Part shown: piece by piece, positions 50,303 through 62,398 of the stretch
How positions within the stretch are numbered: the first letter of the stretch is position 1
How the letters are laid out: the number at the start of each line of letters is the position of its first letter
Origin: Petrolisthes cinctipes
Taxonomy: Eukaryota; Arthropoda; Malacostraca; Decapoda; Porcellanidae
NCBI GenBank assembly: GCA_033782935.1
Contig: JAWQEG010001559.1
Span: 1,491,001 to 1,555,000, forward strand
DNA length: 64,000 bases
Direction of reading: 5' to 3'
Program-made: the position numbers and the translations under genes
The notes under the pieces: model-generated
Databases searched by the model: none
Seen by the model: the letters and a program-made list of their open reading frames with translations, nothing else
Told to the model about the DNA's origin: nothing

Positions 50303-51667
50303 ATGCCCCGGATGGATGAACCCCCGACTAGCCTCCCTCCTCCTCAAGGAGGGAGGTTAACGACCAAGGACCAAACTAGGACAATGGCTGACAGTAATGG
50401 AACCCCTACGGCAGACAGACAAAGACAACCTGATGTTAAAATTCCTCCAATGAATGCTCGTTATGTAAATATTAGATGTGTAGATGAGGGTCAGTCTCTC
50501 AAAAACTTTAACCCCTTTATCGTCAAAAAGGTCCTTGATGGTCAAGTGGGTGGCAGTCTTGCTGCTGCTAACAAGTTGCGTGATGGTAGTATCCTGGTAA
50601 AAGTACTGCAGGCATCCCAGGTTAAGGATCTCCTTAAACTGACGCAAATTCATAACTTTAAGGTGAAAGCCACCATTCCAGTGGGGCCGAATACCTGTAA
50701 GGGCGTCATTTTCCATAGGGATTTGGCCGCTCTGGATGAGGCTGAAATTTTGCAAGGAATGAAGGACCAAGGCGTTGTTGATGTTCAAAGTATGACCAGG
50801 ATGAGAGAGAACAAGAGAGAGAAATTTGGCTTGTGTTTCCTGACTTTTGCTTCAGCCCAGATTCCGGAAACTGTAAAGATTGGATATGAAATTGTTCACG
50901 TTAGACCATACATTCAGAAACCGATGCGTTGTTTCCGCTGCCAGAAATTCGGACACACAGCATTGAGGTGCTTCAATAAAGATTCATTCACTTGTGGTAA
51001 ATGTGCAGGTAGACACGAGACTGAGTTGTGTTCAGAGACAGTCTTCAGGTGTGCTAATTGTGGCGGCCCCCACCAGGCAAGTGCAGGTGACTGCAGGAGC
51101 CTTAAAGTGGAGACTGAAGCAATGGCATACATGAGGGCTCATGATGTTAGTTATGGTGAGGCAAAGAGGAAGGTGGAGGGGGTTAACCAAACTCCGACAG
51201 TTTCCTATGCTGCAGCTATAACTGGCACCACTGCTCCTGTAACTACAACAAATGTTAACGTGGCTATCCAAGCTAAAGATAATGAAATTAAAGACTTGAA
51301 GGATACTGTAAACAAATTAACGTTGCTAGTAGAAAGTTTGACAAAGAAATTAGAAGTTGTTGAATCAACCCAGCAAAAGAAGCACCACAAAGCTGATGAT
51401 ACCGTATCAGCTTCAAAATCTCATGTTCTCGCTCAGGTGACTCCCATGAAGCCTACATCCGGGAGTCGTCCGGTTCGTCGCGAGACGAGCCGTTCGAGGA
51501 CTGGCTCTGTACCTCGTGGAGAGGAACAGGCGATGGAGACTACCGTCGCGAAACCTGCCCGCGGGAGGTCCCCGGGAAGTGCAGGGGAGGAAGAGGGTCT
51601 TCCCTCCCAGCACAAAAAGGTTCGGCCAGACGAACAAGGCTCCAAGAAACCCCATAAACAGCGATAA
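50303..51667 (+). CDS. Array LINE ORF1, unit 7
   Basis: 454 residues, intact. Markers are Gln151, Val300, Thr309, Thr316, Arg405 and Gly428; the last two are shared with unit 8 only. Ser31 and Gln103 are as in unit 1. Confidence 0.92.
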   Translation: MPRMDEPPTSLPPPQGGRLTTKDQTRTMADSNGTPTADRQRQPDVKIPPMNARYVNIRCVDEGQSLKNFNPFIVKKVLDGQVGGSLAAANKLRDGSILVKVLQASQVKDLLKLTQIHNFKVKATIPVGPNTCKGVIFHRDLAALDEAEILQGMKDQGVVDVQSMTRMRENKREKFGLCFLTFASAQIPETVKIGYEIVHVRPYIQKPMRCFRCQKFGHTALRCFNKDSFTCGKCAGRHETELCSETVFRCANCGGPHQASAGDCRSLKVETEAMAYMRAHDVSYGEAKRKVEGVNQTPTVSYAAAITGTTAPVTTTNVNVAIQAKDNEIKDLKDTVNKLTLLVESLTKKLEVVESTQQKKHHKADDTVSASKSHVLAQVTPMKPTSGSRPVRRETSRSRTGSVPRGEEQAMETTVAKPARGRSPGSAGEEEGLPSQHKKVRPDEQGSKKPHKQR

Positions 51668-54600
51668 TCTTCGCGCTAACCATACTCCAATGGAACTGTC
51701 GAAGTCTTAGAGCTAGATTAAACGAACTTAAACTTTTGGCTTGTTCTTACGCTGCCGATATTATTGCCCTTCAGGAAACTCATCTGAACGACCAAGTCGA
51801 AGACGAGGTTGTTCAGCTTCGGAACTACAAGTTAATTAGGAGGGACCGTGGGGGGAGGGGTGGAGGTGGAGTGGCAATCTACATCCGCCATAACCTCCCT
51901 TTCACTGATGTGCCCTGTAATTTTCCTCTGGAAAGTGTCGCTTGCAGAGTAAAATTCGGTGGCACCTACCTGACTATCTGTTCTGTCTACTGTCCTCCTG
52001 ATACAGTAACTTATGATGATGTTTTTGATCTACAGGACAGTCTGCCCTGTAGAAAATTAATTGTAGGTGATTTTAATGCTCATCATACGTTATGGGGTTC
52101 CCTGCAGGATGACAGAAAGGGGGAACAGATGGCTAGGCTAATCAGTGATTCCAATTTGGTTCTTCTGAACGACGGTAGTCCGACGAGAGTTGATGATAAT
52201 ACTGGTAATTTTAGCGTTCTTGACCTATCTCTGGTCTCCCCATCAATTGCAGCCTCTTGCCAGTGGCTACCCATTGATGACTCATTGGGAAGTGACCATT
52301 TTCCTATTGTGATTAAATTTAAAAGCGACACCATTAAAAAGCCTTCAGCACCTAAATTTAACGTAAAAAAAGCAGACTGGGTGTCCTTCACAAAGGGTGT
52401 CAATATTGAAATTGTTGGAGAAACCATTGATGATAAAGTAAATAATATTCAAGATAATATCCTCAAAGCCGCAATGGCAACAATTCCTAAGACTTCGGTA
52501 GATAGCGCAAAGCATAGAGTTCCATGGTGGACGCCAGATTGCCGCAGGGTACTGTGTGAGAGGAATAGAGCCTACAGGCTTTTCAAAAATCGCATTAGTG
52601 ATGAGAACTTTCGCAAGTATAAACTTGCGAGAGCTAGGGCTCGTCGAACCATCAGACAAGCCAAACGAGACTCCTGGCGATGCTTTGTCTCTAGTATCAA
52701 TACTGAAACATCAATTTCCCAAGTCTGGTCCACTGTAAGAAAATTAAATAAGAAAAAAATATCTAATAAAATTACCAACATCACTTTTAATAACATCAAT
52801 TATGACGAACCTAGAGACATTGCTAACGCCCTCGCCAGGCAGTTCTCTTTTGCTAGCAGCTCTGAAAATTACCATCCAGCTTTCCTGCCCATCAAGGAAG
52901 CATCAGAGCTGCAGCATATTGACTTTGCCACAGGAGATGAATTAGATTACAACAGTGATCTAACAATGCAAGAGCTTGTCCAAGCCCTAGGAGCCTGTAG
53001 TGGGACATCCCCAGGACCCGATGAGATTCGGTATGAGATGATAAAGCATCTTGATCATGATTCCATGATCAAGATGTTGCAAGTGTTTAACGAGATTTGG
53101 AGGGGTCACACCTTTCCAAACTCGTGGCACTTTGCACATGTCATTCCCATACCGAAAGGAGGGGGGGACCCCAGATCGACTTCATCGTATCGCCCTATTG
53201 CGCTCACAAGTTGCTTATGCAAGGTCATGGAACGAATTGTTAATCGTAGGCTATTGCATTTTTTAAATTCCAGGAATTTGCTGGTTGACGAGCAGTGTGG
53301 CTTCCGTAAAGGTCGCCAGACGCTCGATCAGCTAGTAAACCTGGAAGTTCAAATTCAAGAGGCATTTGCCAAACAACAATTTTTGATTGCAGTATTTTTA
53401 GACATTGAAAAAGCCTACGACATGACTTGGCGACATGGCCTCCTCAGGAAACTATATGCGATGGGATTACGCGGTAACCTGCCCTTTTTTGTTAAGAATT
53501 TCATTTCTGACAGAACTTTCTCTGTCAAGCTTTTTTCGGACACAGTCACTTTCTCGGACATATTTGTCCAGGCAAATGGGGTGCCCCAGGGGAGTGTTCT
53601 GTCTCCGACCTTATTTCTATGTATGATCAATGACATTCTACCAGCTCCTCCTCGAAATCTTAAATACTCATTGTACGCCGACGACTGTGCGATATGGCAC
53701 TCCAGCTGTAATGCAGAGTTTTCGGCAACTCGGATCCAATTGGCACTGGATTTGATTCACAATTGGGGCCTCCAGTGGGGTTTTAAGTTTTCAGTAAGAA
53801 AGAGTGTAGGGGTTATTTTCACTCATAGGAAGAAGCCAGACGTCAGGCTGACTATGGGTGTCAACCCCCTACCTATTCAAAATTCGACTAAATTTCTTGG
53901 ACTGCATTTTGACAGTCGACTGACATGGCGAGTCCATGTCAGTCAGTTAAAAATTAAATGTTTAAAAGCACTCAATTTGCTGAAGTGCATTTCTGGTACT
54001 CAATGGGGAGCAGATAGGAAGTCATTGCTAATGCTATATAAATCCCTGATTAGATCTAGAGTAGATTATGGGTCAATAGTGTATGGTTCGGCATCTGAGT
54101 CTGTGTTGAAAGGTTTGGATGTTGTACAGAATGCGTGTTTGCGTGTGTGTCTTGGAGCCCTACGTTGCACTCGAATCGAGCGTCTAGAGGTGGAGTCACA
54201 AGTGCCTCCCCTCCGATTGAGACGAGATCAACTACTATTAGTATATTGTGCTAAGAAATCCAGGGTGCCGAGTCATCTTCCCGGGAATGCCTTGCTACGG
54301 CAACAGCACCCGGGGGGCCATGGCGCTAGGCCCCTGGCAGAGGGACCGAGTCGTCCGTCCGGGAACCCCTGCGCCCCAGGGGGCACTGGCGTGAGGCCAA
54401 TGGGGACCAGGCCCCAAGTTCAGGTACCCGGGGAGCCGAGTCATCCTCCCGGTAATGCCTTGGTGAGGCATTTGCAGCCGGGGGGCCATGGCGATAGGCC
54501 CCCGGAAGGGCCGAGTTATCCGCCTGGGCTTCGCACGGCCCCGGAGGGTACTGGCGTGAGGTCCCTCAGAGCAAGACTCCACGACCTCGTAGAGTGTGTC

Positions 54601-55587
54601 GGTATAGAATTATCAACAATCGATTCCCTGGTTTTAGTAAATATTGCACCCTGGGTAACACCCCCCTTCACTATTGTGGATTCCTGGCTGCCAGGGGTTA
54701 AATCCCGGGTGCCGGAGGTGGAGGTACACCAGAGGTTTCGTGAGATAATTGTTCAACATCTTTCATATTTCCATCTGTATACCGACGGCTCCAAGACGGA
54801 TGAATGTGTGGGTGCAGGTGTATGGTCGACTGAATGTCAGTTAAGATTCAGACTGCCGATTCATACATCTATTTTTCTTGCAGAACTATTTGCTATTAAT
54901 AAAGCTTTGGATTTTGCCCTATCGATGACCCACGATAGGATAGTTATTTTTACTGATTCATTAAGTTCACTTCAAGCTATTAAATCCTTAAATACAACTA
55001 ACAACGAAATACAGGGTAATATCATTAGTAAGCTGTTTTGTGCCAATAAATCAATCAAGCTAATATGGGTACCTTCACATTATGGTATCTATGGCAATGA
55101 ACAGGCTGATATACTAGCCGGGTCAACTGTTGATCTGGACCTTAGCATAGTCCGTACGGATCTCAGGTGTTTTGCTTCCCTCATTAAGTCTTGAATTCAT
55201 CTCCTGTGGCAAAGGCAGTGGACCGGATTAGACATCAGAAATAAAGTAAGAATACTTATTGAACCCTGGGCTACGTCATCATGGCGTAGTCGCAGGGACG
55301 AGGTGGTGTTGGCCCGTCTTAGGGTCAATGCCACATGGATAACACATCTCGAACCCTATGTCAATAGAAATTTTCCCCCCATGTGCCCAGCATGCACAAC
55401 AGTAATGTCTGTTAGTCATTTATTAATTTTTTGTAATGAATTTGAAAACCAGCGAACTAAAATTAAACATTATTTCCAACGTAAAAATCTTGCTTTCACC
55501 ATCGAAAATATTCTATCAGATGATAAGAATATTATAAACAAACTGCTGAGTTTTCTGAGGGAGACAAAACTTTATGACCTTATATAG
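51658..55587 (+). pseudogene. Array LINE ORF2, unit 7, one nonsense codon
   Basis: The frame is intact except for TGA at 55192-55194, where every other unit has CGA (Arg1153). This is a C to T change in a CpG, as expected from methylcytosine deamination or chance. The stop falls just after the RNase H domain and before the C-terminal finger; a 1,152-residue product would keep EN, RT and RNase H but lose the CCHC finger. After the stop the frame is open to 55587, with patch 55225-55491 close to class A (CPACTTVMSVSHLLIFC). Other markers are Thr323, Gln547, Leu932, Met1064 and Ala1147. Confidence 0.92.
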
Positions 55588-56350
55588 ATTGATATAATAA
55601 AATGGATCCAATGGCTTAATGATCTTTGGCTATATGCCTCTGGTCGATAGCCAAGAAATCCAACAAGCAAAAGCAAAAAGGACACATGCGTCCAGACTTT
55701 GTTCAGTCAAGACCTCGTCCTCTCTGTGCACAGCAACAACAGACACCAGTATTGTTCGTGGAGTTACCTTGGTGTACCGAGGCCTCTTACCGGCAGTACT
55801 CTGTTGTTTCTCTGCCTTGTGTAAAGTAATTGAGTAAAGTAAATTTGCAGCGTTTTGCTGCACTGCTGTGTACACCTTCAGTGATTTGTTTTTTGCTGGA
55901 GGACAACCAGTAGTATATGGTAGATAGTAGTTAGTTGTTCCCCACACCAGACCCGCAGCACTCACTGCCTCAGGGGAAACCCTGTGGTAGGGGGGCCCAG
56001 TAGTCTGGTGTGTCATTTGGGCACCTCTTTTTCTTAAACTACTTTTTCTTCTATATTTTCCGTGCGACCTCCTGGGCCTACGGTTGTCTCTTGGCTGAGC
56101 AACGGTATTCGCTTGGGAGGTGGGTTCCTACTACACCACCCCTCGCATTAGGCAGGTTTGGTGGTGGGGAAGTTCCTTCCGCACAAACTCCGATCCCCTA
56201 GCTGGTACTGGAGAACGCCGCCAGGCTACCACTAGGGGGGGGCGAGTAAAGGTAACTTTTATTCCCTAAATTATTGTCCATTTTTGGGGGTTGATACAAT
56301 AGTTCAGGGAGGTAGGTGAGTGTGCGAGGAGAGGGGTCGGACGTAGTCCG

Positions 56351-57715
56351 ATGCCCCGGACGGATGAACCCCCGACTAGCCTCCCTCCTCCTCAAGGAGG
56401 GAGGTTAACGACCAAGGACCAAACTAGGACAATGGCTGACAATAATGGAACCCCTACGGCAGACAGACAAAGACAACCTGATGTTAAAATTCCTCCTATG
56501 AATGCTCGTTATGTAAATATTAGATGTGTAGATGAGGGTCAGTCTCTCAAAAACTTTAACCCCTTTATCGTCAAAAAGGTCCGTGATGGTCAAGTGGGTG
56601 GCAGTCTTGCTGCTGCTAACAAGTTGCGTGATGGTAGTATCCTGGTAAAAGTACTGCAGGCATCCCAGGTTAAGGATCTCCTTAAACTGACGCAAATTCA
56701 TAACTTTAAGGTGAAAGCCACCATTCCAGTGGGGCCGAATACCTGTAAGGGCGTCATTTTCCATAGGGATTTGGCCGCTCTGGATGAGGCTGAAATTTTG
56801 GAAGGAATGAAGGACCAAGGCGTTGTTGATGTACAAAGTATGACCAGGATGAGAGAGAACAAGAGAGAGAAATTTGGCTTGTGTTTCCTGACTTTTGCTT
56901 CAGCCCAGATTCCGGAAACTGTAAAGATTGGATATGAAATTGTTCACGTTAGACCATACATTCAGAAACCGATGCGTTGTTTCCGTTGCCAGAAATTCGG
57001 ACACACAGCATTGAGGTGCTTTAATAAAGATTCATTCACTTGTGGTAAATGTGCAGGTAGACACGAGACTGAGTTGTGTTCAGAGACAGTCTTCAGGTGT
57101 GCTAATTGTGGCGGCCCCCACCAGGCAAGTGCAGGTGACTGCAGGAGCCTTAAAGTGGAGACTGAAGCAATGGCATACATGAGGGCTCATGATGTTAGTT
57201 ATGGTGAGGCAAAGAGGAAGGTGGAGGGGGTTAACCAAACTCCCACAGTTTCCTATGCTGCAGCTATAACTGGCACCACTGCTCCTGTAACTACAACAAA
57301 TGTTAACGTGGCTATCCAAGCTAAAGATAATGAAATTAAAGACTTGAAGGATACTGTAAACAAATTAACGTTGCTAGTAGAAAGTTTGACAAAGAAATTA
57401 GAAGTTGTTGAATCAACCCAGCAAAAGAAGCACCACAAAGCTGATGATACCGTATCAGCTTCAAAATCTCATGTTCTCGCTCAGGTGACTCCCATGAAGC
57501 CTACATCCGGGAGTCGTCCGGTTCGTCGCGAGACGAGCCGTTCGAGGACTGGCTCTGTACCTCGTGGAGAGGAACAGGCGATGGAGACTACCTTCGCGAA
57601 ACCTGCCCGCGGGAGGTCCCCGGGAAGTGCAGGGGAGGAAGAGGGTCTTCCCTCCCAGCACAAAAAGGTTCGGCCAGACGAACAAGGCTCCAAGAAACCC
57701 CATAAACAGCGATAA
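56351..57715 (+). CDS. Array LINE ORF1, unit 8
   Basis: 454 residues, intact. Private changes are Met4 to Thr, Leu78 to Arg and Val415 to Phe. Arg405 and Gly428 are shared with unit 7. The Met4 change removes the second possible start, so with units 4 and 6 only the first ATG is common to all nine copies. Confidence 0.92.
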   Translation: MPRTDEPPTSLPPPQGGRLTTKDQTRTMADNNGTPTADRQRQPDVKIPPMNARYVNIRCVDEGQSLKNFNPFIVKKVRDGQVGGSLAAANKLRDGSILVKVLQASQVKDLLKLTQIHNFKVKATIPVGPNTCKGVIFHRDLAALDEAEILEGMKDQGVVDVQSMTRMRENKREKFGLCFLTFASAQIPETVKIGYEIVHVRPYIQKPMRCFRCQKFGHTALRCFNKDSFTCGKCAGRHETELCSETVFRCANCGGPHQASAGDCRSLKVETEAMAYMRAHDVSYGEAKRKVEGVNQTPTVSYAAAITGTTAPVTTTNVNVAIQAKDNEIKDLKDTVNKLTLLVESLTKKLEVVESTQQKKHHKADDTVSASKSHVLAQVTPMKPTSGSRPVRRETSRSRTGSVPRGEEQAMETTFAKPARGRSPGSAGEEEGLPSQHKKVRPDEQGSKKPHKQR

Positions 57716-60700
57716 TCTTCGCGCTAACCATACTCCAATGGAACTGTCGAAGTCTTAGAGCTAGATTAAACGAACTTAAACTTTTGGCTTGTTCTTACGC
57801 TGCCGATATTATTGCCCTTCAGGAAACTCATCTGAACGACCAAGTCGAAGACGAGGTTGTTCAGCTTCGGAACTACAAGTTAATTAGGAGGGACCGTGGG
57901 GGGAGGGGTGGAGGTGGAGTGGCAATCTACATCCGCCATAACCTCCCTTTCACTGATGTGCCCTGTAATTTTCCTCTGGAAAGTGTCGCTTGCAGAGTAA
58001 AATTCGGTGGCACCTACCTGACTATCTGTTCTGTCTACTGTCCTCCTGATACAGTAACTTATGATGATGTTTTTGATCTACAGGACAGTCTGCCCTGTAG
58101 AAAATTAATTGTAGGTGATTTTAATGCTCATCATACGTTATGGGGTTCCCTGCAGGATGACAGAAAGGGGGAACAGATGGCTAGGCTAATCAGTGATTCC
58201 AATTTGGTTCTTCTGAACGACGGTAGTCCGACGAGAGTTGATGATAATACTGGTAATTTTAGCGTTCTTGACCTATCTCTGGTCTCCCCATCCATTGCAG
58301 CCTCTTGCCAGTGGCTACCCATTGATGACTCATTGGGAAGTGACCATTTTCCTATTGTGATTAAATTTAAAAGCGACACTATTAAAGAGCCTTCAGCACC
58401 TAAATTTAACGTAAAAAAAGCAGACTGGGTGTCCTTCACAAAGGGTGTCAATATTGAAATTGTTGGAGAAACCATTGATGATAAAGTAAATAATATTCAA
58501 GATAATATCCTCAAAGCCGCAATGGCAACAATTCCTAAGACTTCGGTAGATAGCGCAAAGCATAGAGTTCCATGGTGGACGCCAGATTGCCGCAGGGTAC
58601 TGTGTGAGAGGAATAGAGCCTACAGGCTTTTCAAAAATCGCATTAGTGATGAGAACTTTCGCAAGTATAAACTTGCGAGAGCTAGGGCTCGTCGAACCAT
58701 CAGACAAGCCAAACGAGACTCCTGGCGATGCTTTGTCTCTAGTATCAACAGTGAAACATCAATTTCCCAAGTCTGGTCCACTGTAAGAAAATTAAATAAG
58801 AAAAAAATATCTAATAAAATTACCAACATCACTTTTAATAACATCAATTATGACGAACCTAGAGACATTGCTAACGCCCTCGCCAGGCAGTTCTCTTTTG
58901 CTAGCAGCTCTGAAAATTACCATCCAGCTTTCCTGCCCATCAAGGAAGCATCAGAGCTGCAGCATATTGACTTTGCCACAGGAGATGAATTAGATTACAA
59001 CAGTGATCTAACAATGCAAGAGCTTGTCCAAGCCCTAGGAGCCTGTAGTGGGACATCCCCAGGACCCGATGAGATTCGGTATGAGATGATAAAGCATCTT
59101 GATCATGATTCCATGGTCAAGATGTTGCAGGTGTTTAACGAGATTTGGAGGGGTCACACCTTTCCAAACTCGTGGCACTTTGCACATGTCATTCCCATAC
59201 CGAAAGGAGGGGGGGACCCCAGATCGACTTCATCGTATCGCCCTATTGCGCTCACAAGTTGCTTATGCAAGGTCATGGAACGAATTGTTAATCGTAGGCT
59301 ATTGCATTTTTTAAATTCCAGGAATTTGCTGGTTGACGAGCAGTGTGGCTTCCGTAAAGGTCGCCAGACGCTCGATCAGCTAGTGAACCTGGAAGTTCAA
59401 ATTCAAGAGGCATTTGCCAAAAAACAATTTTTGATTGCAGTATTTTTAGACATTGAAAAAGCCTACGACATGACTTGGCGACATGGCCTCCTCAGGAAAC
59501 TATATGCGATGGGATTACGCGGTAACCTGCCCTTTTTTGTTAAGAACTTCATTTCTGACAGAACTTTCTCTGTCAAGCTTTTTTCGGACACAGTCACTTT
59601 CTCGGACATATTTGTCCAGGCAAATGGGGTGCCCCAGGGGAGTGTTCTGTCTCCGACCTTATTTCTATGTATGATCAATGACATTCTACCAGCTCCTCCT
59701 CGAAATCTTAAATACTCACTGTACGCCGACGACTGTGCGATATGGCACTCCAGCTGTAATGCAGAGTTTTCGGCAACTCGGATCCAATTGGCACTGGATT
59801 TGATTCACAATTGGGGCCTCCAGTGGGGTTTTAAGTTTTCAGTAAGAAAGAGTGTAGGGGTTATTTTCACTCATAGGAAGAAGCCAGACGTCAGGCTGAC
59901 TATGGGTGTCAACCCCCTACCTATTCAAAATTCTACTAAATTTCTTGGACTGCATTTTGACAGTCGACTGACATGGCGAGTCCATGTCAGTCAGTTAAAA
60001 ATTAAATGTTTAAAAGCACTCAATTTGCTGAAGTGCATTTCTGGTACTCAATGGGGGGCAGATAGGAAGTCATTGCTAATGCTATATAAATCCCTGATTA
60101 GATCTAGAGTAGATTATGGGTCAATAGTGTATGGTTCGGCATCTGAGTCTGTGTTGAAAGGTTTGGATGTTGTGCAGAATGCGTGTTTGCGTGTGTGTCT
60201 TGGAGCCCTACGTTGCACTCGAATCGAGCGTCTAGAGGTGGAGTCACAAGTGCCTCCCCTCCGATTGAGACGAGATCAACTACTATTAGTATATTGTGCT
60301 AAAAAATCCAGGGTGCCGAGTCATCTTCCCGGGAATGCCTTGCTACGGCAACAGCACCCGGGGGGCCATGGCGCTAGGCCCCTGGCAGAGGGACCGAGTC
60401 GTCCGTCCGGGAACCCCTGCGCCCCAGGGGGCACTGGCGTGAGGCCAATGGGGACCAGGCCCCAAGTTCAGGTACCCGGGGAGCCGAGTCATCCTCCCGG
60501 TAATGCCTTGGTGAGGCATTTGCAGCCGGGGGGCCATGGCGATAGGCCCCCGGAAGGGCCGAGTTATCCGCCTGGGCGTCGCACGGCCCCGGAGGGCACT
60601 GGCGTGAGGTCCCTCAGAGCAAGACTCCACGACCTCGTAGAGTGTGTCGGTATAGAATTATCAACAATCGATTCCCTGGTTTTAGTAAATATTGCACCCT

Positions 60701-61635
60701 GGGTAACACCCCCCTTCACTATTGTGGATTCCTGGCTGCCAGGGGTTAAATCCCGGGTGCCGGAGGTGGAGGTACACCAGAGGTTTCGTGAGATAATTGT
60801 TCAACATCTTTCATATTTCCATCTGTATACCGACGGTTCCAAGACGGATGAATGTGTGGGTGCAGGTGTATGGTCGACTGAATGTCAGTTAAGATTCAGA
60901 CTGCCGAATCATACATCTATTTTTCTTGCTGAACTTTTTGCTATTATTAAAGCTTTGGATTTTGCCCTGTCGACGACCCACGATAGGATAGTTATTTTTA
61001 CAGATTCATTAAGTTCACTTCAAGCTATTAAATCCTTAAATACAACTAACAACGAAATACAGGGTAATATCATTAGTAAGCTGTTTTGTGCCAATAAATC
61101 AATCAAGCTAATATGGGTACCTTCACATTATGGTATCTATGGCAATGAACAGGCTGATATACTAGCCGGGTCAACTGTTGATCTGGACATTAGCATAGTC
61201 CGTACGGATCTCAGGTGTTTTGTTTCCCTCATTAAGTCTCGAATGCATCTCCTGTGGCAAAGGCAGTGGACCAGATTAGACATCAGAAATAAAGTAAGAA
61301 CTGTTATTGAACCCTGGGCTACGTCATCATGGCGTAGTCGCAGGGACGAGGTGGTGTTGGCCCGTCTAAGGGTTAACGCCACATGGTTAACCCACCTCGA
61401 ACCCTACATTAATAGAAATTTTCCTCCTCAATGCACATCATGCAACACAATTTTATCTATTAATCACTTATTAATTTTTTGTATTGATTATGAAAATCAA
61501 AGAAGTAAAATCAAACAATATTTTCAACTTAAAAAAATAGCTCTAACCATCGAAAATATTCTATCAGACGATAAGAATATTATAAACAAACTGCTGAGTT
61601 TTCTGAGGGAGACAAAACTTTATGACCTTATATAG
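57706..61635 (+). CDS. Array LINE ORF2, unit 8 (class D C-terminus)
   Basis: Full length with all catalytic residues. Private changes lie in RNase H (Ile1042 to Asn, Asn1055 to Ile, Ile1154 to Met). The patch 61273-61539 is a fourth class, D: CTSCNTILSINHLLIFC and YENQRSKIKQYFQLKKIALT. The CX2CX7HX4C ligands are again unchanged. Confidence 0.93.
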   Translation, partial: TAIIFALTILQWNCRSLRARLNELKLLACSYAADIIALQETHLNDQVEDEVVQLRNYKLIRRDRGGRGGGGVAIYIRHNLPFTDVPCNFPLESVACRVKFGGTYLTICSVYCPPDTVTYDDVFDLQDSLPCRKLIVGDFNAHHTLWGSLQDDRKGEQMARLISDSNLVLLNDGSPTRVDDNTGNFSVLDLSLVSPSIAASCQWLPIDDSLGSDHFPIVIKFKSDTIKEPSAPKFNVKKADWVSFTKGVNIEIVGETIDDKVNNIQDNILKAAMATIPKTSVDSAKHRVPWWTPDCRRVLCERNRAYRLFKNRISDENFRKYKLARARARRTIRQAKRDSWRCFVSSINSETSISQVWSTVRKLNKKKISNKITNITFNNINYDEPRDIANALARQFSFASSSENYHPAFLPIKEASELQHIDFATGDELDYNSDLTMQELVQALGACSGTSPGPDEIRYEMIKHLDHDSMVKMLQVFNEIWRGHTFPNSWHFAHVIPIPKGGGDPRSTSSYRPIALTSCLCKVMERIVNRRLLHFLNSRNLLVDEQCGFRKGRQTLDQLVNLEVQIQEAFAKKQFLIAVFLDIEKAYDMTWRHGLLRKLYAMGLRGNLPFFVKNFISDRTFSVKLFSDTVTFSDIFVQANGVPQGSVLSPTLFLCMINDILPAPPRNLKYSLYADDCAIWHSSCNAEFSATRIQLALDLIHNWGLQWGFKFSVRKSVGVIFTHRKKPDVRLTMGVNPLPIQNSTKFLGLHFDSRLTWRVHVSQLKIKCLKALNLLKCISGTQWGADRKSLLMLYKSLIRSRVDYGSIVYGSASESVLKGLDVVQNACLRVCLGALRCTRIERLEVESQVPPLRLRRDQLLLVYCAKKSRVPSHLPGNALLRQQHPGGHGARPLAEGPSRPSGNPCAPGGTGVRPMGTRPQVQVPGEPSHPPGNALVRHLQPGGHGDRPPEGPSYPPGRRTAPEGTGVRSLRARLHDLVECVGIELSTIDSLVLVNIAPWVTPPFTIVDSWLPGVKSRVPEVEVHQRFREIIVQHLSYFHLYTDGSKTDECVGAGVWSTECQLRFRLPNHTSIFLAELFAIIKALDFALSTTHDRIVIFTDSLSSLQAIKSLNTTNNEIQGNIISKLFCANKSIKLIWVPSHYGIYGNEQADILAGSTVDLDISIVRTDLRCFVSLIKSRMHLLWQRQWTRLDIRNKVRTVIEPWATSSWRSRRDEVVLARLRVNATWLTHLEPYINRNFPPQCTSCNTILSINHLLIFCIDYENQRSKIKQYFQLKKIALTIENILSDDKNIINKLLSFLRETKLYDLI

Positions 61636-62398
61636 ATTGATATAATAAAATGGATCCAATGGCTTAATGACCTTTGGCTATATGCTTCTGGTTGATAGCC
61701 AAGAAATCCAACAAGTAGTAGTAAAAAGGACACATGCGTCCAGACTTTGTTCAGTCAAGACCTCGTCCTCTCTGTGCACAGCAACAACAGACACCAGTAT
61801 TGTTCGTGGAGTTACCTTGGTGTACCGAGGCCTCTTACCGGCAGTACTCTGTTGTTTCTCTGCCTTGTGTAAAGTAATTGAGTAAAGTAAATTTGCAGCG
61901 TTTTGCTGCACTGCTGTGTACACCTTCAGTGATTTGTTTTTTGCTGGAGGACAACCAGTAGTATATGGTAGATAGTAGTTAGTTGTTCCCCACACCAGAC
62001 CCGCAGCACTCACTGCCTCAGGGGAAACCCTGTGGTAGGGGGGCCCAGTAGTCTGGTGTGTCATTTGGGCACCTCTTTTTCTTAAACTACTTTTTCTTCT
62101 ATATTTTCCGTGCGACCTCCTGGGCCTACGGTTGTCTCTTGGCTGAGCAACGGTATTCGCTTGGGAGGTGGGTTCCTACTACACCACCCCTCGCATTAGG
62201 CAGGTTCGGTGGTGGGGAGGTTCCTTCCGCACAAACTCCGATCCCCTAGCTGGTACTGGAGAACGCCGCCAGGCTACCACTAGGGGGGGGCGAGTAAAGG
62301 TAACTTTTATTCCCTAAATTATTGTCCATTTTTGGGGGTTGATACAATAGTTAAGGGAGGTAGGTGAGTGTGCGAGGAGAGGGGTCGGACGTAGTCCG

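Larger units (their letters stand above)
49626..55674 (+). mobile_element. Array LINE unit 7, complete but ORF2 interrupted
   Basis: 6,049 bases. The 5' end is shortened to AAAAAGGACATTATGCG, and the tail is an irregular AAGCAAAAGC. The start-codon hairpin has an A to T change (GGTCGGTCGTAG at about 50289). Confidence 0.93.
55675..61722 (+). mobile_element. Array LINE unit 8, complete
   Basis: 6,048 bases. The 5' end reads AAAAAGGACACATGCG, as in unit 9. The 5' UTR outer stem is extended to ten perfect pairs, CACACCAGAC (55943-55952) with GTCTGGTGTG (56003-56012). The 3' UTR has the unit 2 type with an AAGTAGTAGT tail. Confidence 0.93.
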
